This document shows, one piece after another, positions 46,779 through 56,473 of a DNA stretch of 64,000 nucleotides; position 1 is the first letter of the stretch, and every line of letters starts with the position of its first letter. The DNA is from CAISIP01 sp039934375 (GTDB lineage: Bacteria; Pseudomonadota; Gammaproteobacteria; Burkholderiales; Burkholderiaceae_C), in the NCBI GenBank assembly GCA_039934375.1, contig JBDTMH010000001.1:15714-79713 (forward strand), given 5' to 3'. Made by a program: the position numbers and the translations under genes. The notes beneath the pieces were generated by a model, which was given only the letters and a program-made list of their open reading frames with translations, was not told the DNA's origin and did no database searches.

Positions 46779-48568
46779 ACGCGCCAGCCTGGATGCAACT
46801 GTCCGCCTACCTGGCGATATTGCTGCTGCTTGCCTGGCCGCTGGCGCGGGCGATGGAAGCCGTGGTTCAGGGCCGCTTCGGCTGGGGCCGACGTGTGGAG
46901 TCGCCGCTGTATCGCCTGGCCGGCGTCGACCCGCAACGCGAGCAGGGCTGGCTGGACTATGCGTCGGGCCTGCTGGTCTTCAATGGCCTGGGCGTGCTCG
47001 CGGTCTACGCGCTGCAGCGTCTGCAAGTCGTGCTGCCGCTGAACCCACAGGCGATGGCCGCCGTGGCGCCCGACTCGGCCTTCAACACCGCCATCAGCTT
47101 CGTCACGAACACCAACTGGCAGGGCTACGGCGGTGAATCGACGATGAGCTACCTGACCCAAATGCTGGCGCTGACGGTGCAGAACTTCCTGTCCGCGGCC
47201 ACCGGCATCGTGGTCGTGGTGGTGTTGATGCGCGGCTTCGCGCGCCACTCGGCTCAGGCCATCGGCAACGTCTGGGTCGATCTGACGCGGGTCACGCTGT
47301 GGATCCTGCTGCCGCTGTCTTTCGTGTTCGCGCTGGTGCTGGTGGGCCAAGGCGTGATCCAGAACCTCAAGCCGTACCAAGAGGTGCAGACGGTCGAAGC
47401 CATCACGTGGCAGCAGCCCCAGGTCGGGGCCGACGGTCAGCCGCGCCAGGACGCCCAGGGCCAGCCGATGCTGGAAGACAAGAGCTCGCGCACGCAGACG
47501 CTCGCGATGGGCCCGGTCGCGTCGCAACTTTCCATCAAGATGCTTGGCACCAACGGCGGCGGCTTTTTCAATGCGAACTCGGCCCATCCGTTCGAGAACC
47601 CGAACGCCGTCAGCAATTTCCTGCAGATGCTGTCGATCTTCCTGATCCCGACCGCGCTGTGCTTCGTCTTCGGCCGCATCGTCGGCGACCTGCGCCAGGG
47701 CTGGGCGGTGCTGGCGGCGATGACGGTGGTATTCGTCGTCGCCGTCGTCGCCGCGACGGTGGCTGAACAGCAGGGCAACCCGGCGCTCACGTCGCTGGGC
47801 GCTGACGCGCAGGCCAGCACCACCCAGTCCGGCGGCAACACCGAAGGCAAGGAAGTGCGCTTCGGCATCAACGCCTCGACGCTGTTTGCCGTCGTCACCA
47901 CGGCGGCCAGCTGCGGCGCCGTGAACTCCATGCACGACAGCTACACGCCGCTGGGCGGCGCAGTGCCGATGGTGATGATGCAGCTCGGCGAGGTCATCTT
48001 CGGCGGCGTCGGATCGGGCCTGTACGGCATGCTGGTCTTCGCGATGATGGCCGTCTTCATCGCCGGTCTGATGATCGGCCGCACGCCCGAGTATCTGGGC
48101 AAGAAGATCGAAGTACACGAGATGAAGATGGTCTCGATCGCTATCCTCGTGGGCCCGCTGCTGGTGCTGCTGGGCACGGCTCTGGCCGTGATGCTTGATG
48201 CCGGCCGCGCCACCATCGCCAACCCCGGCCCGCATGGATTCTCTGAAGCGCTGTATGCCCTGTCTTCAGCGGCCAACAACAACGGCAGCGCCTTTGCCGG
48301 ACTGGGTGCGAACACGCCTTTCTACAACGCGTTGCTGGCGGTTGCAATGTGGCTGGGCCGCTTCGGCGTGATCGTGCCGGTGCTGGCGATCGCCGGCTCG
48401 CTGGCTGCCAAGAAGCGCATCGCGACAACGGACGGCACCTTGCCAACCCACGGGCCCTTGTTCGTCGCGCTGCTGATCGGCACGGTTCTGCTGGTCGGCC
48501 TGCTGAATTACGTGCCGGCGCTCGCGCTTGGGCCCGTCGTCGAACACCTGATGCTGCATGCGCGCTGA
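46775..48568 (+). CDS. kdpA: KdpA, potassium channel-like subunit
   Basis: KdpA binds and moves K+ in the high-affinity KdpFABC pump. The 597-residue protein has about ten helices and four selectivity-filter-like loops: TNTNWQGYGGE, GTNGGGFFNANSAHPFENP, TTAASCGAVNSMHD and SAANNNGSAF. Length matches the family. The start ATG 46775 overlaps kdpF. kdpB follows after 9 nt. Confidence 0.97.
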   Translation: MNAPAWMQLSAYLAILLLLAWPLARAMEAVVQGRFGWGRRVESPLYRLAGVDPQREQGWLDYASGLLVFNGLGVLAVYALQRLQVVLPLNPQAMAAVAPDSAFNTAISFVTNTNWQGYGGESTMSYLTQMLALTVQNFLSAATGIVVVVVLMRGFARHSAQAIGNVWVDLTRVTLWILLPLSFVFALVLVGQGVIQNLKPYQEVQTVEAITWQQPQVGADGQPRQDAQGQPMLEDKSSRTQTLAMGPVASQLSIKMLGTNGGGFFNANSAHPFENPNAVSNFLQMLSIFLIPTALCFVFGRIVGDLRQGWAVLAAMTVVFVVAVVAATVAEQQGNPALTSLGADAQASTTQSGGNTEGKEVRFGINASTLFAVVTTAASCGAVNSMHDSYTPLGGAVPMVMMQLGEVIFGGVGSGLYGMLVFAMMAVFIAGLMIGRTPEYLGKKIEVHEMKMVSIAILVGPLLVLLGTALAVMLDAGRATIANPGPHGFSEALYALSSAANNNGSAFAGLGANTPFYNALLAVAMWLGRFGVIVPVLAIAGSLAAKKRIATTDGTLPTHGPLFVALLIGTVLLVGLLNYVPALALGPVVEHLMLHAR

Positions 48569-48577
48569 AAGAAAACC

Positions 48578-50677
48578 ATGACCCGACCCACCCTCACCCT
48601 CTTTGACCCTGCGCTGCTTAAACCTGCGCTGGTCGACGCCGTGCGCAAGCTCGACCCGCGCGTGCAGTGGCGCAACCCGGTGATGTTTGTCGTCTACGTG
48701 GGCAGCGTCTTCACCACCGCGCTGGCGGCGGCTCAGCCAAATGGCTTCAGCATCGGCGTAGCCGTGTGGCTGTGGTTCACCGTGCTGTTCGCCAACTTCG
48801 CCGAGGCCCTGGCCGAAGGCCGCAGCAAGGCGCAGGCCGCATCGCTGCGGGGCCTGAAAAAGAAGACCTGGGCCAAGCGTCTGGAAAAAACGCCGGCTGG
48901 CGAATACACACATGGCACGGCACGCACCGCCATCAAGTGGCACCCGCTGGAGGCCGACAACCTGCGCAAGGGCGACACCGTGCTCATCGAGGCCGGCGAC
49001 ACCGTCCCCGCCGACGGTGAGGTGATCGACGGCGTGGCCTCGGTCGACGAAAGTGCGATTACCGGCGAATCCGCCCCCGTCATCCGCGAATCCGGCGGCG
49101 ACTTCTCTGCCGTCACCGGCGGTACGCGCGTGCTCTCGGACTGGGTCGTCGTACGCGTGTCGGTGAACCCGGGCGAAACCTTTGTCGACCGCATGATCGC
49201 AATGGTCGAGAACGCGAAGCGGCAGAAGACGCCTAACGAGATCGCGCTGACCATCCTGCTGGTGGCGCTGACGATCGTCTTCCTGATCGTGGTCGTCACG
49301 CTGCTGCCGTTCTCGGCCTTCGGTGTGCAAGCCGCCGGTGCCGGGCAGCCGGTCAGTCTGGTAATCCTGGTGGCGCTGCTGGTGTGCCTGATCCCGACCA
49401 CCATTGCGGGCCTGTTGTCCGCCATCGGTGTCGCCGGCATGAGCCGCATGATGCAGGCCGGCGTGATCGCCACGTCGGGCCGCGCGGTCGAGGCCGCCGG
49501 CGATGTCGACGTGCTGCTGCTCGACAAGACCGGCACCATCACTCTGGGCAACCGCCAGGCCAGTGCCTTCATCCCGGCCGCCGGCGTGAAGGAAGCCGAG
49601 TTGGCCGATGCGGCGCAGCTGGCTTCGCTGGCGGATGAGACACCGGAGGGCCGCAGCATCGTCGTGCTGGCCAAGCAGAAGTTCCCGCTGCGCGAACGCG
49701 ACGTGGCCACGCTGGGTGCCAGCTTCATCCACTTCGCGGCGCAGACGCGCATGAGCGGTGCCGACCTGCATGGTCATGGCGAGCCTGCTGGCCCTGTGCG
49801 GCAGCTGCGCAAGGGCGCGGCCGACGCCATCCGCCGCCACGTCGAAGCGCTGGGCGGTAGCTTCCCGGCGGCGCTGCAGGCCGCCGTCGACGATGTGGCG
49901 CGTCGTGGCAGCACGCCCCTGGTGGTGGCCGACGGCCAGCGCGTTCTGGGGGTCGTCGAACTCAAGGACATCGTCAAGGGCGGCATCAAGGAACGCTTCG
50001 CCGAGCTTCGCCGCATGGGCATCAAGACTGTGATGGTGACCGGCGACAACCGGCTGACGGCCGCGGCGATTGCCGCCGAAGCCGGTGTCGACGACTTCCT
50101 GGCCGAAGCCACCCCGCAGGCCAAGCTGAAGTTGATCCGCGAGCACCAGGCCGCCGGACGCCTGGTGGCGATGACCGGCGACGGCACCAACGACGCTCCG
50201 GCGCTGGCCCAGGCCGACGTGGCGGTGGCGATGAACACCGGCACCCAGGCCGCCAAGGAGGCCGGCAACATGGTTGACCTCGACAGCAACCCGACCAAGC
50301 TGATCGAGATCGTCGAGACCGGCAAGCAGATGCTGATGACGCGCGGCTCGCTCACCACCTTCAGCATCGCCAACGACGTGGCGAAGTACTTCGCCATTGT
50401 CCCGGCCGCTTTTGTGGCCACCTATCCGCAGCTGGGCGCACTGAACGTCATGCAGCTGGCCAGCCCGAACTCGGCCATCCTGTCGGCGGTGATCTTCAAC
50501 GCGCTGATCATCGTCGTGTTGATCCCGCTGGCGCTCAAGGGCGTGCCCTACCGCGCCGTGGGCGCGGCAACGTTGCTGCGGCGCAACCTGTTCGTCTACG
50601 GTCTGGGCGGCGTTATCGTGCCCTTCATCGGCATCAAGCTCATCGACATGGGTCTTGCCGCGCTTGGCCTTGCTTAA
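48578..50677 (+). CDS. kdpB: KdpB, P-type ATPase catalytic subunit
   Basis: The 699-residue P-type ATPase has the phosphorylation motif DKTGT with D316, the actuator motif TGES, GDGTNDAPALAQADV in the P domain, and the KdpB-typical hydrophobic regions. It hydrolyses ATP to drive K+ transfer through KdpA. It is followed by kdpC after 11 nt. Confidence 0.97.
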   Translation: MTRPTLTLFDPALLKPALVDAVRKLDPRVQWRNPVMFVVYVGSVFTTALAAAQPNGFSIGVAVWLWFTVLFANFAEALAEGRSKAQAASLRGLKKKTWAKRLEKTPAGEYTHGTARTAIKWHPLEADNLRKGDTVLIEAGDTVPADGEVIDGVASVDESAITGESAPVIRESGGDFSAVTGGTRVLSDWVVVRVSVNPGETFVDRMIAMVENAKRQKTPNEIALTILLVALTIVFLIVVVTLLPFSAFGVQAAGAGQPVSLVILVALLVCLIPTTIAGLLSAIGVAGMSRMMQAGVIATSGRAVEAAGDVDVLLLDKTGTITLGNRQASAFIPAAGVKEAELADAAQLASLADETPEGRSIVVLAKQKFPLRERDVATLGASFIHFAAQTRMSGADLHGHGEPAGPVRQLRKGAADAIRRHVEALGGSFPAALQAAVDDVARRGSTPLVVADGQRVLGVVELKDIVKGGIKERFAELRRMGIKTVMVTGDNRLTAAAIAAEAGVDDFLAEATPQAKLKLIREHQAAGRLVAMTGDGTNDAPALAQADVAVAMNTGTQAAKEAGNMVDLDSNPTKLIEIVETGKQMLMTRGSLTTFSIANDVAKYFAIVPAAFVATYPQLGALNVMQLASPNSAILSAVIFNALIIVVLIPLALKGVPYRAVGAATLLRRNLFVYGLGGVIVPFIGIKLIDMGLAALGLA

Positions 50678-50688
50678 GGAAAGAAATC

Positions 50689-51264
50689 ATGAACTTCCAA
50701 CTTCGCCCCGCGCTGACACTCTTCGTCGTGCTTTCTCTGCTGACCGGTCTGGTCTATCCGCTGGCCGTGACCGGCGTCGCGCAGCTAGCCTTTGCCGACC
50801 GCGCCAACGGCAGCCTGCTCGTACGCAACGGCCAGGTCGTCGGCTCCGAGCTGATTGGCCAGTCTTTTGGAGACCCCAGGCACTTCTGGAGTCGGCCCTC
50901 GGCGACTGCTCCGATGCCCTACCACGCGGCGCATTCGGGCGCCTCGAACCTGGGGCCGAGCAATCCGGCGCTGGCCGAGGCCGTGAAGGCGCGTATCGCG
51001 GCGTTGCGGGCTGCGGACCCCGGCAACTCGGCGCCAGTACCGGTGGACCTGGTCACGGCATCTGCCAGTGGCCTGGATCCGCACATCAGCCGCGCTGCAG
51101 CGGACTATCAGGTATCGCGGGTGGCGCGCGCTCGTTCCCTGTCGGAGACCCGGGTGCGCGAACTGGTCGATCGCTACACCGAAGCGCCCTTGCTGGGTTT
51201 CATCGGCGAGCCCCGGGTCCATGTGCTGCGGCTGAATCTGGCGCTCGATGCCGACGGCTCCTGA
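50689..51264 (+). CDS. kdpC: KdpC, potassium-transporting ATPase C subunit
   Basis: The 191-residue protein has one N-terminal membrane helix followed by a periplasmic domain with GSELIGQSFGDPRHFWSRPSA and SNLGPSNPAL. The C-terminal part has LVTASASGLDPHIS and VNxL-like ends typical of KdpC. KdpC assembles with KdpB and raises K+ affinity. The kdpD gene starts 30 nt downstream. Confidence 0.96.
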   Translation: MNFQLRPALTLFVVLSLLTGLVYPLAVTGVAQLAFADRANGSLLVRNGQVVGSELIGQSFGDPRHFWSRPSATAPMPYHAAHSGASNLGPSNPALAEAVKARIAALRAADPGNSAPVPVDLVTASASGLDPHISRAAADYQVSRVARARSLSETRVRELVDRYTEAPLLGFIGEPRVHVLRLNLALDADGS

Positions 51265-51294
51265 GGTGCGCGCCCACGGCGATGTGGCGGTGGC

Positions 51295-54015
51295 ATGATG
51301 GCGGCGATGATGCCCCCTGAGCGCCCCGATCCGGACCAGCTGCTGCAGCAGGTGGCACGAGACGAAGCACGGTCGCAGCACGGCAAGCTGAAGATCTTCT
51401 TCGGTGCGTCGGCGGGGGTCGGGAAGACATACGCGATGCTGGCCGCCGCCCGCGCCGCGCGCGTGCAGGAGGTGACCCTGATCGTGGGTCTGGTGGAGTC
51501 CCATGGGCGCGCCGAGACCGAGGCCATGGCGCAGGATCTGCCCCGGCTCTCGCTCAGGTCCGTGTCCTATCGCGACCACGTGCTGCAGGAATTTGACCTT
51601 GACGCTGCGCTGGAGTGGGCCAAGGCGCAGGCCGAGCCGCTGATCCTGCTGGACGAGCTTGCGCATAGCAACGCACCGGGGTCGCGCCATCTCAAGCGCT
51701 GGCAGGACGTACAAGAGATGCTGGACGCAGGCATCGACGTCTGGTCGACGATGAACGTACAACACCTGGAGAGCCTGAACGACATCGTCAGCGGGATCAC
51801 CGGTATTCGGGTCTGGGAGACCGTGCCCGACCGCCTGTTTGACGAAGCCGACGAGGTGGTGGTGGTTGACCTGCCTCCCGACGAGTTGCTTGATCGACTG
51901 AAGGCAGGCAAGGTCTACCTGCCGCAGCATGTCGAGCGGGCGACAAACAACTTCTTTCGCAAGGGCAACCTGCTGGCGTTGCGCGAACTGGCGCTGCGGC
52001 GCACGGCCGATCGCGTGGACGGCGAGATGCAGGCTTGGCGACGGCGGTCGTCGGTACAGTCTGTTTGGCCAAACCGCGAAGCGCTGTTGGCCTGTATCGG
52101 GGTGGGCGACGGCGGCGAAAAGGTCGTGCGCGCGAGCGCGCGGTTGGCCGCGCAGCTCAATGTATCCTGGCACGCGGTCACTGTCGAGACTACCGTCAGC
52201 CAGCGCTGGCCCGACGCGCGGCGCGATCAGGTGCTGCGCGTGCTGAAGCTGGCCCAGCAACTTGGGGCCACGGTGGCCACGCCCGCCGCGCCCGCTGTGG
52301 CCCCGGCGTTGGTTCGTTACGCGCGCGACAACAACCTGTCTCGCCTGGTCATCGGGCGAACCCGGCGCCGCTGGCCCTGGCAGCAGTCGCCGGCAGATCG
52401 CATTGCCGCGCTGGCCGACGAACTCGATGTCGTGCAGCTGGCCCAACCTGTGCTGGAGCGCGCACGGTCTGCATCCGAACCGTCAAAGGTTATTGCTGGC
52501 AAGCTGCCTTGGAGTGGCTACGCCGCTGCAGTGACGGCCTGCCTTGTTACCGCGCTGCTGGCCACCCCGTTGCTGGGGCTGCTCGAACTCACCAACATCG
52601 TGATGGTGTTCCTGCTTGCCGTGGTGGGCGTGGGTTGGTTCTACGGCCGCGGCCCGGCGGTGCTGGCGGCGTTTCTGGGTGTGGCGCTGTTCGACTTCTC
52701 CTTCGTTCCGCCGCGGTTCACTTTCGAAGTCAGCGATGTGCAATACCTGGTGACCTTCGCCGTCATGCTGGTGGTAGCGTTGGCGATCGGTCAGCTGACC
52801 GCGGTGCTCAAGGTGCAGGCGGAAGCGGCGACACAGCGCGAGCACCGCATGCGCAGACTCTACGAAATGTCGCGTGATCTCTCGGCCGCGTTGCTGCCCG
52901 AGCAGGTGGCCGAAATCGGTGCCCGGTTCCTGACAGCCGAGTTCCGCGCGAAATCGACATTGCTGGCGGCCGACGCCCATGACCGGTTGGTAGCGCTGCC
53001 AAGAGGTAGCGCGGCGGTCGACGATGCGGTGGCGCAGTGGGCTTTTGACCGTGGCGAGCCGGCCGGTTTTGGAACCGATACCCTGGCCGCTAGTGCCTGT
53101 CTGGTGTTGCCGCTGAAGGCACCCATGCGTCTGCGCGGCGTGTTGGCGTTGGAACCCGCAGACCGCAACATGCTGGGTCCGGATCAACGCCGGTTGCTGG
53201 ACACCTGCGCTTCGCTATTGGCGATCTCGCTGGAGCGCATTCACTATATTGACGTGGCGCAAAAGAGCACCGTGCAGATCGAGTCCGAGCGGCTGCGCAA
53301 CTCATTGCTTTCAGCCATATCGCACGATCTGCGCACGCCGCTGGCGGCGATGGTCGGCCTGGCTGATACGCTGGTGATGACGCCGCCGCCGCTCTCGACG
53401 GTGAAGGGCGAACTGGCAGCGTCGATCCGGGAGTCCGCGCTGCGCATGAATGCGATGGTCGGCAATCTGCTGGACATGGCCCGTCTGGAGGCCGGTGCGG
53501 TCCCGATGCGACGCGAGTGGCAGCCCCTGGAGGAGGTCGTCGGAAGTGCGCTGGCGGCTTGCGCTTCGGCGTTGCAGGGGCGACCAATCCAAGTGAAGCT
53601 TGCCGATGACCTGCCATTGCTCGAACTGGACGCAGTATTGTTCGAACGTGTGCTGGTCAACCTGCTGGAGAATGCGGTGAAGTACACCCCTGCAGGCAGT
53701 GCCATCGAGTTGTCGGCGACGGCCTCGCCCTCGGCCGTCTCGATCCATGTGGACGACTTCGGGCCGGGGTTGCCCGTCGGGCGGGAGGAGGCCTTGTTCA
53801 ACAAATTCGAGCGCGGCAGCAAGGAAAGCACAATGCCTGGTGTGGGGCTCGGACTGGCAATCGCGCGGGCCATCGTGCTGGCACACCATGGGTCCATCCG
53901 CGGCGAAAACCGGTCTGGGCCATCTGGCACCACAGGCGCCCGATTCACGATCGAGCTGCCACGCGGGGAACCACCCGTGGACGACGGCAGCACGAGTGCG
54001 ATTGCCACCGTTTAG
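51295..54015 (+). CDS. kdpD: KdpD, potassium/turgor sensor histidine kinase
   Basis: The 906-residue kinase has the N-terminal KdpD domain with Walker A GASAGVGKTYAML and a USP-like domain (about residues 250-370). Four close membrane helices follow (about 400-500), then a GAF-like domain, an H box ISHDLRTPLAAMVG with H677, and an HATPase domain (NLLENAVKYTPAGS, GVGLGLAIARAIV). It phosphorylates KdpE when K+ is limiting. The start ATG 51295 has no strong ribosome site; ATG 51307 is an alternative. kdpE follows after 9 nt. Confidence 0.95.
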   Translation: MMAAMMPPERPDPDQLLQQVARDEARSQHGKLKIFFGASAGVGKTYAMLAAARAARVQEVTLIVGLVESHGRAETEAMAQDLPRLSLRSVSYRDHVLQEFDLDAALEWAKAQAEPLILLDELAHSNAPGSRHLKRWQDVQEMLDAGIDVWSTMNVQHLESLNDIVSGITGIRVWETVPDRLFDEADEVVVVDLPPDELLDRLKAGKVYLPQHVERATNNFFRKGNLLALRELALRRTADRVDGEMQAWRRRSSVQSVWPNREALLACIGVGDGGEKVVRASARLAAQLNVSWHAVTVETTVSQRWPDARRDQVLRVLKLAQQLGATVATPAAPAVAPALVRYARDNNLSRLVIGRTRRRWPWQQSPADRIAALADELDVVQLAQPVLERARSASEPSKVIAGKLPWSGYAAAVTACLVTALLATPLLGLLELTNIVMVFLLAVVGVGWFYGRGPAVLAAFLGVALFDFSFVPPRFTFEVSDVQYLVTFAVMLVVALAIGQLTAVLKVQAEAATQREHRMRRLYEMSRDLSAALLPEQVAEIGARFLTAEFRAKSTLLAADAHDRLVALPRGSAAVDDAVAQWAFDRGEPAGFGTDTLAASACLVLPLKAPMRLRGVLALEPADRNMLGPDQRRLLDTCASLLAISLERIHYIDVAQKSTVQIESERLRNSLLSAISHDLRTPLAAMVGLADTLVMTPPPLSTVKGELAASIRESALRMNAMVGNLLDMARLEAGAVPMRREWQPLEEVVGSALAACASALQGRPIQVKLADDLPLLELDAVLFERVLVNLLENAVKYTPAGSAIELSATASPSAVSIHVDDFGPGLPVGREEALFNKFERGSKESTMPGVGLGLAIARAIVLAHHGSIRGENRSGPSGTTGARFTIELPRGEPPVDDGSTSAIATV

Positions 54016-54024
54016 GATCGGCCC

Positions 54025-54714
54025 ATGGATTTGCGTGCCCGCATACTGGTGGTCGAGGATGAGACCGACATCCGTCGCTTCGTTCGCATGACGCTGGAAT
54101 CGGAAGGATACGAGGTGTTCGAGGCGGCAACGCTGCAGCGCGGTCTGATCGATGCGGGTAGCCGGCGTCCGGACCTTGCCATCATCGACCTTGGCCTGCC
54201 GGACGGCGACGGCGTCGGCCTGATCCGTGAACTCAGGGCTTGGTCGGCGGCGTCCGTGATTGTTTTGTCGGCACGCAGCGGCGAAACCGACAAGATCGGT
54301 GCACTGGACGCCGGTGCCGATGATTACCTGGTAAAGCCCTTCGGCGCCGGCGAGCTGCTGGCCCGCGTGCGGGCGCAGTTGCGGCGCCAGACCCTGACGA
54401 CTCCGTCGGCAGATCCGGTGCTTCGATTCGGGCCTGTGACCGTTGACCTCACCCGCCGGGCGGTCGAGCGCAATGGTGAACCGGTGCACTTGACCCCTAT
54501 TGAATACCGTCTGCTGACGCACCTGGCGTCCCAGCCCGACCGGGTGGTCACGCACCAGCAGCTGCTCAAGGCCGTTTGGGGTCCGGGGCATGCCGAGGAC
54601 ACCCACTACGTGCGTGTTCATATGGCAAACCTGCGCAAAAAGATTGAGGATGCGCCATCCATGCCGAAACATCTGCTGACCGAAGCCGGGATTGGATACC
54701 GGTTCAGGTACTGA
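54025..54714 (+). CDS. kdpE: KdpE, response regulator of the kdp operon
   Basis: The 229-residue OmpR-type regulator has a receiver with D55 in LAIIDLGLPDGDG and the lysine in YLVKPFGAGEL. A C-terminal winged helix contains LTPIEYRLLTHLASQPDRVV and HYVRVHMANLRKKIE. KdpE activates kdpFABC. It is the last gene of the kdp set. Confidence 0.96.
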   Translation: MDLRARILVVEDETDIRRFVRMTLESEGYEVFEAATLQRGLIDAGSRRPDLAIIDLGLPDGDGVGLIRELRAWSAASVIVLSARSGETDKIGALDAGADDYLVKPFGAGELLARVRAQLRRQTLTTPSADPVLRFGPVTVDLTRRAVERNGEPVHLTPIEYRLLTHLASQPDRVVTHQQLLKAVWGPGHAEDTHYVRVHMANLRKKIEDAPSMPKHLLTEAGIGYRFRY

Positions 54715-54907
54715 TGCTTTCGAGGTATTCCAGCCGACGGATACGCGGCCATGCTGTTGATCGCAACTGCGGATACGATTTCACCCGCTCGGCACCGTGG
54801 CGACCGATCGCGCATGCGCGCCACTACAGTCATGCAGAAACTTGTCGAAGTTGGTTAACTTCGTTCGTCGTCCTGGTTCACGTAACTCTCATTTCAGGAG
54901 GTTGAAT

Positions 54908-55387
54908 ATGGTCAGCAAGAACACGATCTGTCTCTGGTACGACGGTACCGCGTTGGACGCCGCGACGTTCTACGCCGAGACGTTCCCGGACAGCACGGTG
55001 GGTGTTGTGCTTCGCGCGCCTGGTGACTATCCGGCGGGCCAGCAGGGCGATGTATTGACGGTTGAGTTCACGGTGCTGGGCATCCCGTGCCTCGGCCTCA
55101 ACGGGGGTCCGGGGTTCAAGCACACCGAGGCGTTCTCGTTTCAGGTGGCGACCGACGACCAGGCCGAAACCGACCGTTTGTGGAACGCGGTTGTCGGCAA
55201 CGGCGGCCAGGAAAGCCAGTGTGGCTGGTGCAAGGACAAATGGGGACTGTCGTGGCAGATCACGCCGCGCGCGTTGACGACCGCGATCGCCGATCCGGAT
55301 CGGGCGGCCGCCAAACGCGCGTTCGAAGCCATGATGGAGATGACAAAGATCGACATTGCCGCGATCGAAGCGGCCCGGCGTGGCTGA
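54908..55387 (+). CDS. PhnB-like VOC-family protein
   Basis: The 159-residue protein has the PhnB/3-demethylubiquinone methyltransferase-like VOC fold: CLWYDGTALDAATFYAETFPDS, GIPCLGLNGGPGFKHTEAFS, and CGWCKDKWGLSWQITP. These proteins are usually annotated by fold only and the substrate is unknown. AGGAGG sits 6 nt before ATG 54908. A fragment of a related gene lies 8.4 kb upstream at the other end of the kdp operon. Confidence 0.85.
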   Translation: MVSKNTICLWYDGTALDAATFYAETFPDSTVGVVLRAPGDYPAGQQGDVLTVEFTVLGIPCLGLNGGPGFKHTEAFSFQVATDDQAETDRLWNAVVGNGGQESQCGWCKDKWGLSWQITPRALTTAIADPDRAAAKRAFEAMMEMTKIDIAAIEAARRG

Positions 55388-55479
55388 CGCTACCGATGCC
55401 GGACAGCCACCGGTAACTATTTCGCCAATTGCTTGGGACATCGCCGAAGTTCAAGTTCGGTTCGCCAAACGAAAGAAAT

Positions 55480-55773
55480 TCACGTCAGGTACTGATGCAC
55501 GATCTTGAGAAAATAGGCCATGACCAACAGGATGGCGCCGACTCGAAGACTCCATCGGTCAACCCAAGTCCAATTCGTCAATTCTTCTTCGAGGCCGGAG
55601 ACCACGGCTTGACCCATCTCATCCACGTTGGCATTCTTCTTGGCAGTCTGTACGGTTGACTTGAGCCGGTCGACGAATCCGTTGAGGCCGTCGTTTCTGA
55701 AGGCGGTGATCACGAGTGCGATACCACTGAGCAAGCCGAGCAAATCTGACCAGCTTTCGAGCGTCCAAATCAT
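55480..55773 (-). CDS. Small two-helix membrane protein of unknown function
   Basis: The 97-residue protein has a hydrophobic segment near the N-terminus (LLGLLSGIALVITAF), a charged middle (RLKSTVQTAKKNANVDEMG) and a second hydrophobic segment near the end (VGAILLVMAYFLKIV). No family was recognised. It begins 8 nt after the XRE regulator gene ends, so the two are almost certainly co-transcribed. Confidence 0.6.
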   Translation of the reverse strand: MIWTLESWSDLLGLLSGIALVITAFRNDGLNGFVDRLKSTVQTAKKNANVDEMGQAVVSGLEEELTNWTWVDRWSLRVGAILLVMAYFLKIVHQYLT

Positions 55774-55781
55774 GTCCGCGC

Positions 55782-56105
55782 TCAGATGGTCAGGATCCTG
55801 GTTGACTCCTTGGTCGCGCCTTCCTCGTCTTCGATACCGATGACGAGGCGCTTGCCAGCCGCGTGCGCCAGGCGGACCAGCGTCAGCAACGACGGGCCTC
55901 TCTCCATGGAGCCTGACTCCAGTCGGCTGATCTCCGACTGGCCGACGCCGCTTGCATCTTGCAACGCGCTTTGAGACAAGCCGCTTTCTGTTCGCATGTC
56001 GCGTACAAGAGCGCCCAGCTGCTGGAGCACCTCGTAGTTGTCGAAACCGAACTTGACGTCAGGATCCTGCAGCAAAGACTGCTCGAACTCATTTGGCTTG
56101 ACCAT
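55782..56105 (-). CDS. XRE-family helix-turn-helix regulator (HigA-like antitoxin candidate)
   Basis: The 107-residue protein has an HTH of the Cro/C1 type (about residues 33-85) with LSQSALQDASGVGQSEISRLES and a short C-terminal strand (RLVIGIEDEEG), as in HigA-like antitoxins. AAGGAAG precedes ATG 56105. The gene upstream in the same operon encodes a small unknown protein, the usual place for a toxin. The operator lies upstream of that gene. Confidence 0.8.
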   Translation of the reverse strand: MVKPNEFEQSLLQDPDVKFGFDNYEVLQQLGALVRDMRTESGLSQSALQDASGVGQSEISRLESGSMERGPSLLTLVRLAHAAGKRLVIGIEDEEGATKESTRILTI

Positions 56106-56119
56106 GATTCAACTTCCTT

Positions 56120-56467
56120 TCAAGAAGAGCGGCCCCACGCGCGCGCCCGTGCGTCCGGCGCGGTGCTCGGCATTCCGACTCGAACCATCCCTTGCCACGC
56201 GTCGACCGCCAGAATTGTTGTCACTGAATGGTTCAACTCGTAGACGCAGGCGACTCGACTCCACGCGCTGTATAAGAACACCACCTCATACAAGACGGAG
56301 GTGCCACTGCCCGCGTGGAGCATCTCGGCTTGTGACAATGTCGCCGTGCCGCTGTCGATCAACAAATGTCGCCTCACCATCATGCCGAGACAGCGTTTTA
56401 CCCCTCGGCCAGCCGTCGAAAGAATGGCCTGAACTTCAGCTTTCGCGTCAGCGTCGTACCTTGGCAT
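56120..56467 (-). CDS. Small unknown protein, possible toxin partner of the XRE gene
   Basis: The 115-residue protein has an N-terminal MPRYDADAKAEVQAILSTAG, a central strand-rich stretch (SVLYEVVFLYSAWSRVACVY, then TTILAVDAWQGMV) and a basic tail. The strand pattern could be a divergent RelE/HigB-type fold, but no active-site motif was recognised. It is first in a three-gene operon, 14 nt before the XRE gene. Its ATG coincides with the predicted transcription start, so the mRNA may be leaderless. Confidence 0.6.
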   Translation of the reverse strand: MPRYDADAKAEVQAILSTAGRGVKRCLGMMVRRHLLIDSGTATLSQAEMLHAGSGTSVLYEVVFLYSAWSRVACVYELNHSVTTILAVDAWQGMVRVGMPSTAPDARARAWGRSS

Positions 56468-56473
56468 ATGGAC

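Noticed and set aside
48266..50146. 626-codon minus-strand frame opposite kdpA and kdpB
   Set aside because: Antisense to two well-identified genes; no recognisable protein features.
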